18,749 nucleotides of DNA from JBKBIP01 sp046297495 (GTDB lineage: Bacteria; Planctomycetota; Planctomycetia; Gemmatales; Gemmataceae). How positions within the stretch are numbered: the stretch's first letter is position 1; every line of letters starts with the position of its first letter. Shown here one piece after another: positions 1-9,172 of this stretch. A model generated the notes under the pieces. The model was not told the DNA's origin. It ran no database searches and saw nothing but the letters and a program-made list of their open reading frames with translations. The DNA is taken from the NCBI GenBank assembly GCA_046297495.1, contig JBKBIP010000056.1:1-18749 (forward strand), in the 5' to 3' direction. The translations under genes were made by a program, and so were the position numbers.

Positions 1-56
1 GGGGGGTCTCGGAAAGTCAAGGGGGCCGCGTCGTGTCCTCCCCTTTGGAAACTGCA

Positions 57-70
57 CCCCCCCCCCCCCC
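57..70. repeat. 14-base poly-C tract
   Basis: An uninterrupted run of 14 C follows GCA at the left edge of the window, in the non-coding stretch (1-158) downstream of the minus-strand gene that ends at 159. The stretch starts with six G and has another G-rich patch, and no gene is visible in it. Such a homopolymer is prone to slippage and to sequencing or assembly error. It lies in no gene I can see, so a phase-variation role could only concern a gene outside the window. Confidence 0.8.
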
Positions 71-158
71 TTCCCGCGCCATGCGCAGGTTGAAGAGGCA
101 TTCGATAGACAACGACCATCACGGCATCAAGAGGAAGCGGCCAAAGTGAGAGCAAGCC

Positions 159-638
159 TCACTTCTCAGCGGTGAGATCTTGAGCAATCTTGGCCAGTGC
201 TTCATGGGTGAGAGCAAAAGAAATCTGTTGGCGCCGGCCGGTCGGCGTGGCTCCTTGGAAACGGCGCAAGGTCGCTTCCTCGTTTCCCTTGAGGCGCAAT
301 TCGTAGTAGAATAGATCATCGGAACGGTAGGTGGGTTCGTCACTGCGGAGGATGGCCTCGTCGCGGGCGGCATCGACTTCCACCACTTTGAGCGGTTCGA
401 GCAAGCCGGTGACGTGCTCGGCCAACAGCCGGGCACGGTCGGTCAAGGGGGGCGTGCCGTCCGTTCGCGGACGGCGTATCGTCAGCTCCCAGACCAGGCA
501 GCTCAAATCGTCGCAGCGGTCGGCAGTCAGCGCCGCCATGCAGCCGGATTTCTCATCAGTGACGGCCAGCGTGGCGCGTTCCTTGGCGGCGGGGCGCCAA
601 TTAGCCAGTTTTTCCAGAAGCAGATCGTTTAGCGTCAT
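159..638 (-). CDS. Conserved-looking hypothetical protein, last gene of the prkA-spoVR cluster
   Basis: This is a 159-residue soluble, acidic protein that I do not recognise. The ATG at 636-638 is chosen because GGGAG sits 7-8 bases upstream and the translation starts cleanly with MTLNDLLLEKLANW. A longer reading from 710 would lie deep inside spoVR and lacks such a site. The first 38 bases overlap the 3' end of spoVR in another frame, so translation is probably coupled and the product probably belongs to the same operon. There is no signal peptide, membrane segment or cysteine motif. The middle (about residues 20-60) has TVTADRxDDLSCLVWEL-like alternating beta-strand character and the C-terminal half is charged. 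Its place suggests a role with SpoVR or PrkA, but that is inference only. Confidence 0.75.
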   Translation of the reverse strand: MTLNDLLLEKLANWRPAAKERATLAVTDEKSGCMAALTADRCDDLSCLVWELTIRRPRTDGTPPLTDRARLLAEHVTGLLEPLKVVEVDAARDEAILRSDEPTYRSDDLFYYELRLKGNEEATLRRFQGATPTGRRQQISFALTHEALAKIAQDLTAEK

Positions 639-3360
639 CAGTTTCTCCCGTGGTTTTTTGAGTATGTTCCGAACCATCGAACGACAGCAGCGTCGGCTTG
701 TTGTCCACAATGGTTTGCAAATGTACTGGACGACTCCAAATGACTTGAAGATTGGTCAGTGTTTCCTTGGCCCAATCGATTCGTAAATCGATTCCATTAT
801 GTTCATGCTTCAACAACAATTCGCCGCGATTGCGGTAGTTGCCGTCCACGACGTAAATCCAGGGCATGCCAAAGTTGGTCAAGCTGAACAGCAGCCGTTG
901 CTTGACCTTCTCAAACTCGCGTGATTCGATCACATATTGGTTGATCGAGTCGTGATACGCGAACGAGAACAACTTATGCTCCCGGCAGAACTCCGGCGTC
1001 AAAAACGTATCGATAAAAGTAATATCGTTGTGCACGCGGCGCACTTCAAAGATTTTTTGCCGGCCCAGCCCTAATTGCGTGTTCCAATTGCGCCGTTTAT
1101 CCAAATCGTCGCATTCCTCATATTCTTTGCCGAACTTGCCGGTGTTCCAGCGGTGCTCGATGTCGCGCAAGAGTTCAATCCCTAGCTTATACGGATTGAG
1201 CCGGCCACTGGAGGCCATTGTCCCGGAATGATGGTCGGCATAATCGATGCACTCCCACGGCTCCAGGGCACACTCGGTCATGATGGTCGAGTGCCAGTAG
1301 CTATTGTGGTTGATGAATCCCTGGGCGGCGTAGCGGTGGGTGTCGGCCACCGAGATGTCATAGACATCGGCCCGCCGCCGCTCGCTGGCGACGATGGTGT
1401 CTTCCCACGATTCTTCCTTAAACCAGCGCCGCTCCGCGATGTAGTTTTGGAGGACTGCTTGCTTCCGGCCCGAACCGAAGCCGATTTCTTGCTCGAAGAC
1501 GGCGGCCGAACTCCCTGTAATATGGACGTGCCAGCAACCCTTGGGTTGCGCGCGCCGGCTCGATAATATGCCAAAATTCAGCAACAGCAGCTGCACCGTC
1601 TTGCTCATCGATTCGCTGCTGGTGGACAAGATCACCCCCGTCTTGCCGGCATGGCCATTGCAATCGAAGTAGGCCCGCAGGAAGGCGGCCACCACGGATT
1701 TCGGCGACTGCAAGATGGCGGCGGGGACATCCTGGGTCCGCGCCGAAACTCCCGTTGGCAGTCCCAGGTGTTTCAAAAAATCCTCGACGTGGCGGGCACT
1801 GAACAACACCCGATACCGGCCGTCGCCCCCTTTGATTCTTGGCACGATGCCGAACAACTCTTCCGTCAACTCGGCGAAGCGGCGTGCTGGCTCCTCAGCA
1901 CCGCTGCTCAAGCCGATGACCCGCTTCGTCGCGCTGATATGGCCATCGCCGATCAGATAGCCGAGGAAGGCCGCCAACGATTCGTTCAGGATTTCCGGAA
2001 CACGAATCGCGCGCCGCTTGTTGGTTGCGAGCGTGGCTGTGGCTAGTCCTGTTTCATACTCAAAGTTCACAGAGGAAGAGTTGCCGCAAGAAACCAGCGA
2101 GCAGGAGGCGTAAGCCTGCCGGTGAAGGAGGACGTTGTCAGGGGACTTACGCCCCCCGCTCGCCTCATCCAAATACACATACTCCCTCGCCTCATCCAAA
2201 TACACATACTCCGTGGCCCACAGATTGCCGCCTCCCGCCACGCACACCTGGTCCCCTGGCCGCAACTCACTCAGGGAACGCCAACTGCCATCGGGAAGCA
2301 ACAGGCGATGAGTTAACGAACCTTCCAACTCCAAGCCGCGCCGGGTGCGGACCCAAACTGTTTCTCGATCCGCGAACTTGGCCCAGTCATAGATCGGCTG
2401 AGAGCGGGAACCATCGTACACCTGCGCGGCCAGGCGCTGATCGACCACTTCCTCGATTCGGCGCAGCCCGCCAGAGGTATAGACCAGCGACCCGGCAGTG
2501 ACACAGGCCCAGCCTTCGTTGATGATCTTCGTCTGCGCCTGCGGCGCGAAGTAGTAGGCCTCGTCGCGGATGATCGACAACACGTCGCGCTGCCAAGGCT
2601 TGAGCGGAGCATAATCGATCAGGAACAAGAGCACGTCCTTTTCCGGCCGTTCGGGAAAGCTGCGTGCCGCTTCCTCCTGCACGCGCCGGCGTTCCTCTTC
2701 TTCAGCCCGCAGCGCTTCCTTGGGATTGATGTAGTCGTCCATGTACGTCTTGCTCTTGAAGCGTGTCAGCTTGATCTCATCCTCGGTGTCTGGATCGGTG
2801 TTGAAGTTGTAGCGCGACGACTCATCGCGCCGCCGAATCGCTGTCGAGTGAATGTCAATCAAATCATCAATGGACTTGCAGCGATCCAAGAAGGCCTCGA
2901 CCTCATCCTCGCCGTACTTCTCGACGTAGCGACGAATGCGTGCCCCATGATTGGCCATCTCGTCCATCATCTTGCGATTGGTGTGAGCGAAGTAGGCGTT
3001 GTTCTTGAAAAAGTCGCAATGTCCGTACACATGCGCCATCACTAACTTCTGATCCACGGTATGGTTGCAGCGCATGAGGTAGGCATAGCACGGGTCGTTG
3101 TTGATCACCATTTCATAAATCTTGGACAACCCGTATTCATAGCCTTTTTTCAGCTCTTCATAGGCCATGCCGTAGGACCAGTGCGGGTAGCGCGTCGGGA
3201 ACCCGCCATAGGCGGCGATCTCGTTCAGGTCGTCGGCGTCGATGACCTCGAAGATGGTTTCATAAAAATCGAGGCCGTAGCCGCGCGCGTAGCCTTCGAT
3301 CTCTTCCTTCAAGGCCCGCAAGTCAGCTGGCAGCCGGGTGTCGTAGGGAATACCCATCAT
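601..3360 (-). CDS. spoVR: SpoVR family protein interrupted by an intein
   Basis: The product is 919 residues, of which 518 are SpoVR extein, matching the usual length of about 510 (E. coli YcgB). Family hallmarks are seen: HVYGHCDFFKNNAYFAHTNR near residues 110-129, INEGWA at 280-285 continued by SYWHS at 687, and SGTMASSGRLNPYKLG soon after. SpoVR was named for a role in Bacillus spore cortex formation, but it is widespread in non-sporulating bacteria, where it travels with PrkA/YeaG and YeaH/YhbH in stress and stationary-phase physiology; its biochemical activity is unsettled. Residues 286-686 form an intein with an endonuclease, listed separately. The start overlaps the stop of the DUF29 gene by ATGA, so the two are translationally coupled. 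The first two codons are both ATG, leaving a one-residue uncertainty. The 3' end overlaps the next gene by 38 bases. Confidence 0.95.
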   Translation of the reverse strand: MMGIPYDTRLPADLRALKEEIEGYARGYGLDFYETIFEVIDADDLNEIAAYGGFPTRYPHWSYGMAYEELKKGYEYGLSKIYEMVINNDPCYAYLMRCNHTVDQKLVMAHVYGHCDFFKNNAYFAHTNRKMMDEMANHGARIRRYVEKYGEDEVEAFLDRCKSIDDLIDIHSTAIRRRDESSRYNFNTDPDTEDEIKLTRFKSKTYMDDYINPKEALRAEEEERRRVQEEAARSFPERPEKDVLLFLIDYAPLKPWQRDVLSIIRDEAYYFAPQAQTKIINEGWACVTAGSLVYTSGGLRRIEEVVDQRLAAQVYDGSRSQPIYDWAKFADRETVWVRTRRGLELEGSLTHRLLLPDGSWRSLSELRPGDQVCVAGGGNLWATEYVYLDEAREYVYLDEASGGRKSPDNVLLHRQAYASCSLVSCGNSSSVNFEYETGLATATLATNKRRAIRVPEILNESLAAFLGYLIGDGHISATKRVIGLSSGAEEPARRFAELTEELFGIVPRIKGGDGRYRVLFSARHVEDFLKHLGLPTGVSARTQDVPAAILQSPKSVVAAFLRAYFDCNGHAGKTGVILSTSSESMSKTVQLLLLNFGILSSRRAQPKGCWHVHITGSSAAVFEQEIGFGSGRKQAVLQNYIAERRWFKEESWEDTIVASERRRADVYDISVADTHRYAAQGFINHNSYWHSTIMTECALEPWECIDYADHHSGTMASSGRLNPYKLGIELLRDIEHRWNTGKFGKEYEECDDLDKRRNWNTQLGLGRQKIFEVRRVHNDITFIDTFLTPEFCREHKLFSFAYHDSINQYVIESREFEKVKQRLLFSLTNFGMPWIYVVDGNYRNRGELLLKHEHNGIDLRIDWAKETLTNLQVIWSRPVHLQTIVDNKPTLLSFDGSEHTQKTTGETDDAKRSASGKTG
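2097..2163. repeat. REP-like palindrome inside the intein coding sequence
   Basis: Two 18-base arms, 2097-2114 and 2146-2163, are inverted copies with two mismatches. Read on the minus strand they are GCGAGCGGGGGGCGTAAG and GCGAGCAGGAGGCGTAAG. The loop is 31 bases and adds a short CCTG/CAGG pairing. The form (GC-rich arms, short loop) is that of bacterial REP elements, and the outer part resembles the sequence following the 16-bp dispersed motif at 10881. It is translated in frame as about residues 400-422 of the SpoVR precursor, in a linker between the splicing and endonuclease domains, and adds extra Cys and Ser residues. Confidence 0.7.
2159..2212. repeat. Perfect 27-bp tandem duplication in the intein
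   Basis: Bases 2159-2185 and 2186-2212 are identical. Each unit encodes nine residues, EYVYLDEA followed by R or S (precursor residues 384-392 and 393-401). The unit keeps the frame because its length is a multiple of three. One end overlaps the last five bases of the neighbouring palindrome (2159-2163), so replication slippage at that hairpin is a likely cause. Perfect identity implies a recent event. Confidence 0.9.
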
Positions 3361-3785
3361 GCGACCTCATATTCGGCGTCAAACACGTCTTCCCAAGTGA
3401 GTTTCGTCACGGAAGACGTTTGATTCATTTCCCCTTCCGCCTGTTCCTTGGCCAAGGGGAAGCATTTGTCCCATAGCGACTCGATCACCGCGCGGTTGAG
3501 GCTGGGGGTGTCCTCTTGGATGTCGGCGATTTCGGCGCGGGCGTTGCGAATCGTCGCCCGCCAGCCGCGTGAGCGTTGGTCCGGCTGACTGCGCCACTTG
3601 ATGATGTACGCCATCAGCCGGATCAGCTGGCTACGCAGGGCACGTCTTTCCGATCGGGCCAAGGCGTCGATTAACTCCTGAATCCCTTCTTGGGCGTCCG
3701 CGAGCGCGCCGCGCCGCAGCGCCTGATCGACGGCCACCGCCGTCTGATAATGGGATGTCGCCGCTAGTTGACTCCAGTTAGTCAT
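3357..3785 (-). CDS. DUF29 family protein
   Basis: The product has 142 residues, the usual size for DUF29 proteins. The family pattern is clear: SERRALRSQLIRLMAYIIKW at 45-64, then QRSRGWRATIRNARAEI at about 70-86, then EDTPSLNRAVIESLWDKC, and a C-terminal TWEDVFDAEYEV. DUF29 proteins are small, mostly helical and of unknown function, common in cyanobacteria and planctomycetes. The ATG at 3783-3785 is chosen because it gives the family length and sits 22 bases after the DUF444 gene; the frame stays open upstream to 3920 but that part is antisense-like arginine- and serine-rich sequence inside the DUF444 gene. The stop overlaps the spoVR start (ATGA). DUF29 is not a usual member of the prkA-yeaH-spoVR set. 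Confidence 0.85.
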   Translation of the reverse strand: MTNWSQLAATSHYQTAVAVDQALRRGALADAQEGIQELIDALARSERRALRSQLIRLMAYIIKWRSQPDQRSRGWRATIRNARAEIADIQEDTPSLNRAVIESLWDKCFPLAKEQAEGEMNQTSSVTKLTWEDVFDAEYEVA

Positions 3786-3807
3786 GGCACGCTGTCCGCT
3801 CGTGTGG

Positions 3808-4908
3808 CTACCGTCCCGTTCCCAAGAACTCCTTGATCGATCCCAGAATCGCCTCCCGATCAGGGATGCGGCTGGCGACCACGTTGTCGCGTTCGCCGAG
3901 CATTTCGTGGATGTACTCATAAAACTCGCCGCTGCCGTAGGGGCTTTCCACTTGGCCGTAGCCGAACAGATTCACCTTGGTCAGCAGCTTTTCCGTCAGA
4001 ATCTCGATGCAGTGCGGGATGTCGTCCCCCCAATTGTCCCCGTCGGAGAAGTGGAAGGCGTAGATGTTCCACTCGTCGGGGTGATAGCGGGCGTTGATGA
4101 TCTTGTCGGCCAGCTCGTAGGCCGAGCTGATCTTGGTGCCGCCGCTCTCGCGCGTGTGATAGAAGGTGTATTCATCCACTTCTTGGGCGACGGCGTCGTG
4201 GATGATGTACGCCGTCTCGATCCCCTTATAATGGGCTTTGATCCAGGTGTCGATCCAGAACGCCTCGATGCGGACGATCTCTTTTTGCTCATCGGTCATC
4301 GAACCGGACACATCCATCATGTAAATGATGACAGCCACGCTTTGCGGCAGCTGCACTTCCTTCCAGCTGCGGTACTGCTTGTCCTCCCGCACCGGAATGA
4401 CCATGGGGCGTTCCGGGTCGTAGTTGCCGGCGGTGATTTGCCGCTTCAAGGCGCGTTTGAAAGTGCGCTTGAAGTGGCGCAACGACTCCGGCCCCGCCTG
4501 GCGAATGCCGGTGTAACGGTCGCGAGTGGATTGGATGTTCTTCTTGCCGCGCGGCTGGATGCGGGGCAGGGACAGCTCCTCGCCCAGGATTTCGGCCATC
4601 TCCTCCATCGTCAGCTCGACTTCCTGGATGTGGCCGCCCGGTTGATCGCCGGCCCCGGACGAGCCTTCCCCCTGCGGCGGACCGAGCGGCTGCCCCGGTT
4701 CTCCCGGCCCCTGCCCGACGCCGCCGGACCCTTTCCGGCCATAGCGAAACTGGGGAATCACGATCTGCGGCAAGGGGATGCTGACCAGGTCCTTCCCCTT
4801 CTTGCCGATCATCTCCCCTCGGCTGATGTACTTGCTCAAATTGCTCTTCACCTTGCCCCGCACGAGCTTGCGGAAGCGTTGGTGATCGCGTTCGATTTTT
4901 TGTCCCAT
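3808..4908 (-). CDS. yeaH: DUF444 family protein (YeaH/YhbH type)
   Basis: The product has 366 residues, slightly shorter than E. coli YeaH (about 427) and Bacillus YhbH (about 390). The start of the protein is basic, with RDHQRFRKLVRGKVKSNLSK at 8-27. A glycine/proline-rich linker follows at about 57-93. A VWA-like core has IIYMMDVSGSMTDEQKE, whose DxSGS (Asp199, Ser201, Ser203) is the expected metal-ion-dependent adhesion site. The later part, ISSAYELADKIINARYHPDEWNIYAFHFSDGDNW, is typical of the family. The family is a constant partner of PrkA and SpoVR and is thought to act as an adaptor or scaffold in the kinase complex; its exact role is not settled. The ATG at 4906-4908 has GGAG about 10 bases upstream. 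The symbol follows the E. coli ortholog. Confidence 0.93.
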   Translation of the reverse strand: MGQKIERDHQRFRKLVRGKVKSNLSKYISRGEMIGKKGKDLVSIPLPQIVIPQFRYGRKGSGGVGQGPGEPGQPLGPPQGEGSSGAGDQPGGHIQEVELTMEEMAEILGEELSLPRIQPRGKKNIQSTRDRYTGIRQAGPESLRHFKRTFKRALKRQITAGNYDPERPMVIPVREDKQYRSWKEVQLPQSVAVIIYMMDVSGSMTDEQKEIVRIEAFWIDTWIKAHYKGIETAYIIHDAVAQEVDEYTFYHTRESGGTKISSAYELADKIINARYHPDEWNIYAFHFSDGDNWGDDIPHCIEILTEKLLTKVNLFGYGQVESPYGSGEFYEYIHEMLGERDNVVASRIPDREAILGSIKEFLGTGR

Positions 4909-5062
4909 AGTTCAATTGACTCCGCTGGTTGGGCGGCGGTGATCTTCCATGGAAAAAGTTGTTTCCCGTGGCTTCATCGGTTCGCGTGGATAGTCGGCAG
5001 CCGGTGCGAATCGATAAATCATTTGTCACCAATCATTCACTCATTTCCAATCCTCACTTCCT

Positions 5063-5521
5063 TCACGCCGCCGCTTCCTCAGCCCTTTCAGGATCGAACT
5101 CTCGAATACATTTCTCAAGCTCCTGGATCGGATACCGTTCCGGATGGATAAGGAATTCCCCCTCGCGAAGCTTGACGAACTGCCAAGATTCGCCGGTCGT
5201 GACACACCCAAAGATGAAAGGGAGCGGATTTCCTTCTCTTTCATTATACAGCCGGGCACCCCGCATTTGCGCCGCGCATTGGCCCAATCCCTCTTCGATG
5301 TCATTCTTCTTGGCTTCCAGAATCACCATGAGCGGCGCCTGCAAGACATACGACGATTCACTACGGGCCAGGATGAAATCACACTCCCCCTTCAAGCCGC
5401 GCTGTTCATCGACATTCAACAGAGCGCCCGAGAAGATTCACAAGTCATGCCCCAGAATCGCGCGGCAGGCCATGAGGATCGGGGCGACAATGAATTCGCT
5501 GCGGGCTTTTTCACTGGTCAT
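5063..5521 (-). pseudogene. PD-(D/E)XK nuclease-like protein split by an in-frame TGA
   Basis: From ATG 5519-5521 the frame reads MTSEKARSEFIVAPILMACR, then ILGHDL, then TGA at 5438-5440. The same frame resumes at once with IFSGALLNVDEQRGLKGECD and continues to the stop at 5063. Both parts belong to one family that I recall from cyanobacteria and planctomycetes: the GxCDFIL and VILEAKKND motifs give the D...ExK pattern of a PD-(D/E)XK nuclease fold, followed by GLGQCAAQM and FGCVTTGESWQF. Full-length readthrough would give 152 residues. Upstream codons back to about 5566 (SPWLRQALDKGQDLA) also resemble the family N-terminus but have no start codon, so the 5' end may be lost. A TTG at 5417-5419 could start a 118-residue fragment. 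I call it a decaying gene lodged between prkA and yeaH; a sequencing error or recoding at TGA is the alternative. Confidence 0.7.
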
Positions 5522-5611
5522 GGCCAAGTCTTGTCCTTTGTCCAGTGCTTGCCGCAGCCACGGGGAAGGTTCATTGTTCGCTTCCTGGGCCGGATCCCTG
5601 CGTTCGCCGGT

Positions 5612-5627
5612 GGCTCGCTCGCTAAAC
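5612..5627 (-). repeat. Dispersed 16-bp motif, copy 1
   Basis: Minus-strand reading GTTTAGCGAGCGAGCC lies 7 bases after the prkA stop codon. It matches the other three copies (9554-9569, 10256-10271, 10881-10896) with one substitution each. See the findings for the family. Confidence 0.75.
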
Positions 5628-5633
5628 GGTGGA

Positions 5634-7673
<2,040 letters not shown>

Positions 7674-7933
7674 CGTCGTCACCTCCCATAATGGCAGCGC
7701 CGGAACGAGACGCTGCTCGGAAAAGTCTGGCCAAGGATCTCGTCAGTCGAGTCCGACAGAATGGAGAGGAATTTCACCACCGCGGCGGATGGGCCATCCT
7801 CCCTTGCAGCCGGAGGAGCGAGGCGGGATCGGAACGAGAGGCCCGGAGTCGGTCGTGCTGGAAAAAGGATGAGAAAAATGGAGTCGGTTGGAAGCATGAT
7901 GGTACACTGCCAAACGACCGGGTCGGCTCGGCT

Positions 7934-7960
7934 CAAAGGGGGATGCTCGTTTCCCCTTTG
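7934..7960. other. Perfect 8-bp hairpin in the prkA leader region
   Basis: CAAAGGGG (7934-7941) pairs with CCCCTTTG (7953-7960) around an 11-base loop. It lies about 260 bases upstream of prkA. It could be a leader structure or a weak terminator; there is no U-run directly after it on either strand. Confidence 0.35.
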
Positions 7961-7984
7961 CCCCTTCTTTGCTCTCTCCGTCAC

Positions 7985-8006
7985 CTGTTAATTCTAACCT
8001 GACCCC
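7985..8006 (-). repeat. Possible half of a RAYT/REP-type terminal repeat
   Basis: The minus-strand reading starts GGGGTCAGGTTAGAATTA. From memory this is close to short repeats that flank REP-associated tyrosine transposase relatives in many bacteria, which commonly begin AAAAGGGGTCAGGT. It also shares GGGG...GAATT...GG layout with the inverted repeat at 17000-17086. Only one arm is found here, with no transposase. Confidence 0.3.
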
Positions 8007-8434
8007 ATCGTTTCGTCAATTCGCAATGACCGTACCAGTTTATCCGTCTTGCCAACATTTCTTCCCATCCCTCAGAACACGCACAAATGGGTGCTTGATC
8101 GCATTCGGGCGGGCCGTTCCGCTTCTACCTCCGTCCGGAACACCTTCCGGCACTAACCCATTAGATAGAGCATAAGCGGAGCGTCCGGGGTACTGTCAAG
8201 AGCGGTTTTGTTGGCGGCTTAAACAGGGCAAGCTCCACGAAATAGAGAATATCATCCTTGCGTTGGCAACCAGAGGCAAACGGCGCGAGGTTAGATCCAG
8301 CTTATCACTTTCTTCTTGGACACTTAGCGGAACCGAACCGGTTGCCCTGGACCGATGCCCGTGAACATGCTACAGCGGTGGCCCGCGGCCGGTGGGAGAG
8401 GCCGTCGCTCTGTCCGAAGTCAAGGAGATTAGCC

Positions 8435-8878
8435 ATGCGCAACATGCTTTCGTTCCTGGCCCTGATCGTGTTACTCTTTTTGGGAGTTGGCTGGTATTTG
8501 GATTGGTACGACATTCAAAGCACGCCGAGTGGACCCGGCAAGCACAGCTATACTATTGACATCAATAGCGGCAAGATCAGCGAAGACTTGCACCGTAGCC
8601 TGAATAAACGCGGCGAACAGCCGCAAGACAGGTTGGAAAATGCTCAACATGGCGGTCCCGCGTCGCATGTCCCCAACGTCCAGTCCGTGTCGCCGCCGCT
8701 TCAGGTGCCCAACTCCCGGCGTTCCGCTCCGCTCCCGCCGGACGCCGCTGACCACGCCGGCCCTTTCGCACCGACGGCGGCACCGGAGCATCATTGGGAC
8801 CGCTGGTGGTTCATGGAGCATCCGCCGCATTGGCGCTCGCGCCGACAACCCGCCACCCAACAGGATCAGCCACGCTGA
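8435..8878 (+). CDS. Small membrane-anchored protein of unknown function
   Basis: The product has 147 residues. The ATG at 8435-8437 is chosen because AAGGAG precedes it by 7-8 bases and because it opens directly with a hydrophobic segment (MRNMLSFLALIVLLFLGVGW, residues about 4-21). The frame is open upstream to 8258 but without support. After the anchor comes WYDIQSTPSGPGKHSYTIDI, then a region of low complexity rich in Pro, Ala, Arg and His, so a single N-terminal anchor with a disordered tail outside or at the membrane is likely. The post-anchor segment looks like one I associate with planctomycete hypothetical proteins. No function can be assigned. Confidence 0.7.
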   Translation: MRNMLSFLALIVLLFLGVGWYLDWYDIQSTPSGPGKHSYTIDINSGKISEDLHRSLNKRGEQPQDRLENAQHGGPASHVPNVQSVSPPLQVPNSRRSAPLPPDAADHAGPFAPTAAPEHHWDRWWFMEHPPHWRSRRQPATQQDQPR

Positions 8879-8925
8879 AACGTCATATGCTTTCCCCAAA
8901 ATCTCCAAATTCCACCGCCTCTCGT

Positions 8926-8954
8926 TTGACATCGAGAAGATTGAAATATATTAG
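8926..8954 (+). promoter_or_regulatory. Candidate sigma-70-like promoter
   Basis: TTGACA at 8926-8931 is a perfect -35 box. TATATT (8947-8952, 15-base spacing) or TATTAG (8949-8954, 17-base spacing) could be the -10 box, in a locally AT-rich stretch. It points towards the gene at 9173, which would have a leader of about 210 bases. Nothing else is visible in the 294-bp space 8879-9172. Confidence 0.35.
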
Positions 8955-9172
8955 TTAAATGAAATTAATGCTGCCGGATAGTTTATCTCTTTGCGACTAT
9001 CCTTTTCATCCATGACCAGAGAGCGGTTCGCTGCGTACCATCCGACTCTCCGTATGGGCAAGGCTGGGGGAACCGGAAGCCGTCTGGTTTCCCAGCCTAT
9101 CTTCACGCGCAATGCAAGTTCAATCTGTTTTACGTTGTATGATGCTTTTCATTGCATGAAGGGGCCGGTGCT

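Larger units (their letters stand above)
1303..2505 (-). mobile_element. LAGLIDADG-bearing intein in SpoVR
   Basis: This is an in-frame insertion of 401 residues (286-686 of the precursor). The N-terminal splicing block starts at Cys286 (CVTAGSLVYT). A block B-like GSLTHRLL has Thr350 and His351. The homing endonuclease has two dodecapeptide motifs, LGYLIGDGH (466-474, Asp472) and FLRAYFDCNGH (560-570, Asp566). The C-terminal blocks are YDISVADTHRYAAQGF followed by INHN with His685 and Asn686, and the +1 extein residue is Ser687. Removing it restores INEGWASYWHS exactly, so all residues for class 1 splicing are present. Both endonuclease acidic residues are kept, so homing may still be possible. 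The stretch between block B and the endonuclease (about residues 384-430) is unusual: it contains a tandem duplication and a REP-like palindrome. Confidence 0.95.
7674..8434. other. 761-bp non-coding space between prkA and a divergent small gene
   Basis: I see no convincing gene. Short overlapping frames on both strands are rich in Arg, Ser and Pro and lack ribosome sites. The minus strand must hold the prkA promoter, whose SD GGAGGTGA is at its left edge, but I find no clear -35/-10. Structures seen: an 8-bp perfect stem CAAAGGGG/CCCCTTTG (7934-7941 and 7953-7960), a stretch at 7985-8006 listed below, and a small hairpin CCGGAA/TTCCGG (8135-8140 and 8145-8150). The plus-strand gene starting at 8435 has its RBS at the right edge. 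Confidence 0.6.

Noticed and set aside
2159..2212. CRISPR-like repeat
   Set aside because: There are just two units with no spacer between them and they lie in a coding frame; it is a tandem duplication.
1303..2505. Group I or II intron instead of an intein
   Set aside because: The insert stays open in frame throughout and has protein-splicing blocks at both ends, so a protein intron explains it better.
3786..3920. 45-codon N-terminal extension of the DUF29 gene
   Set aside because: It lies within the 3' part of yeaH in another frame and lacks family similarity; the ATG at 3785 gives the normal DUF29 length.
3784..5151. 455-codon open frame on the plus strand
   Set aside because: It is antisense to the yeaH gene, whose DxSGS motif and family match are clear. 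The translation is low-complexity Leu/Val/Asp-rich and no ribosome site is seen.
7691..8002. Overlapping short frames on both strands upstream of prkA
   Set aside because: They have random-looking Arg/Ser/Pro-rich composition, no ribosome sites, and overlap each other.
8258..8434. N-terminal extension of the small anchored protein
   Set aside because: The extension has no signal or family character, and the ATG at 8435 has AAGGAG at the right distance and opens straight into the membrane anchor.
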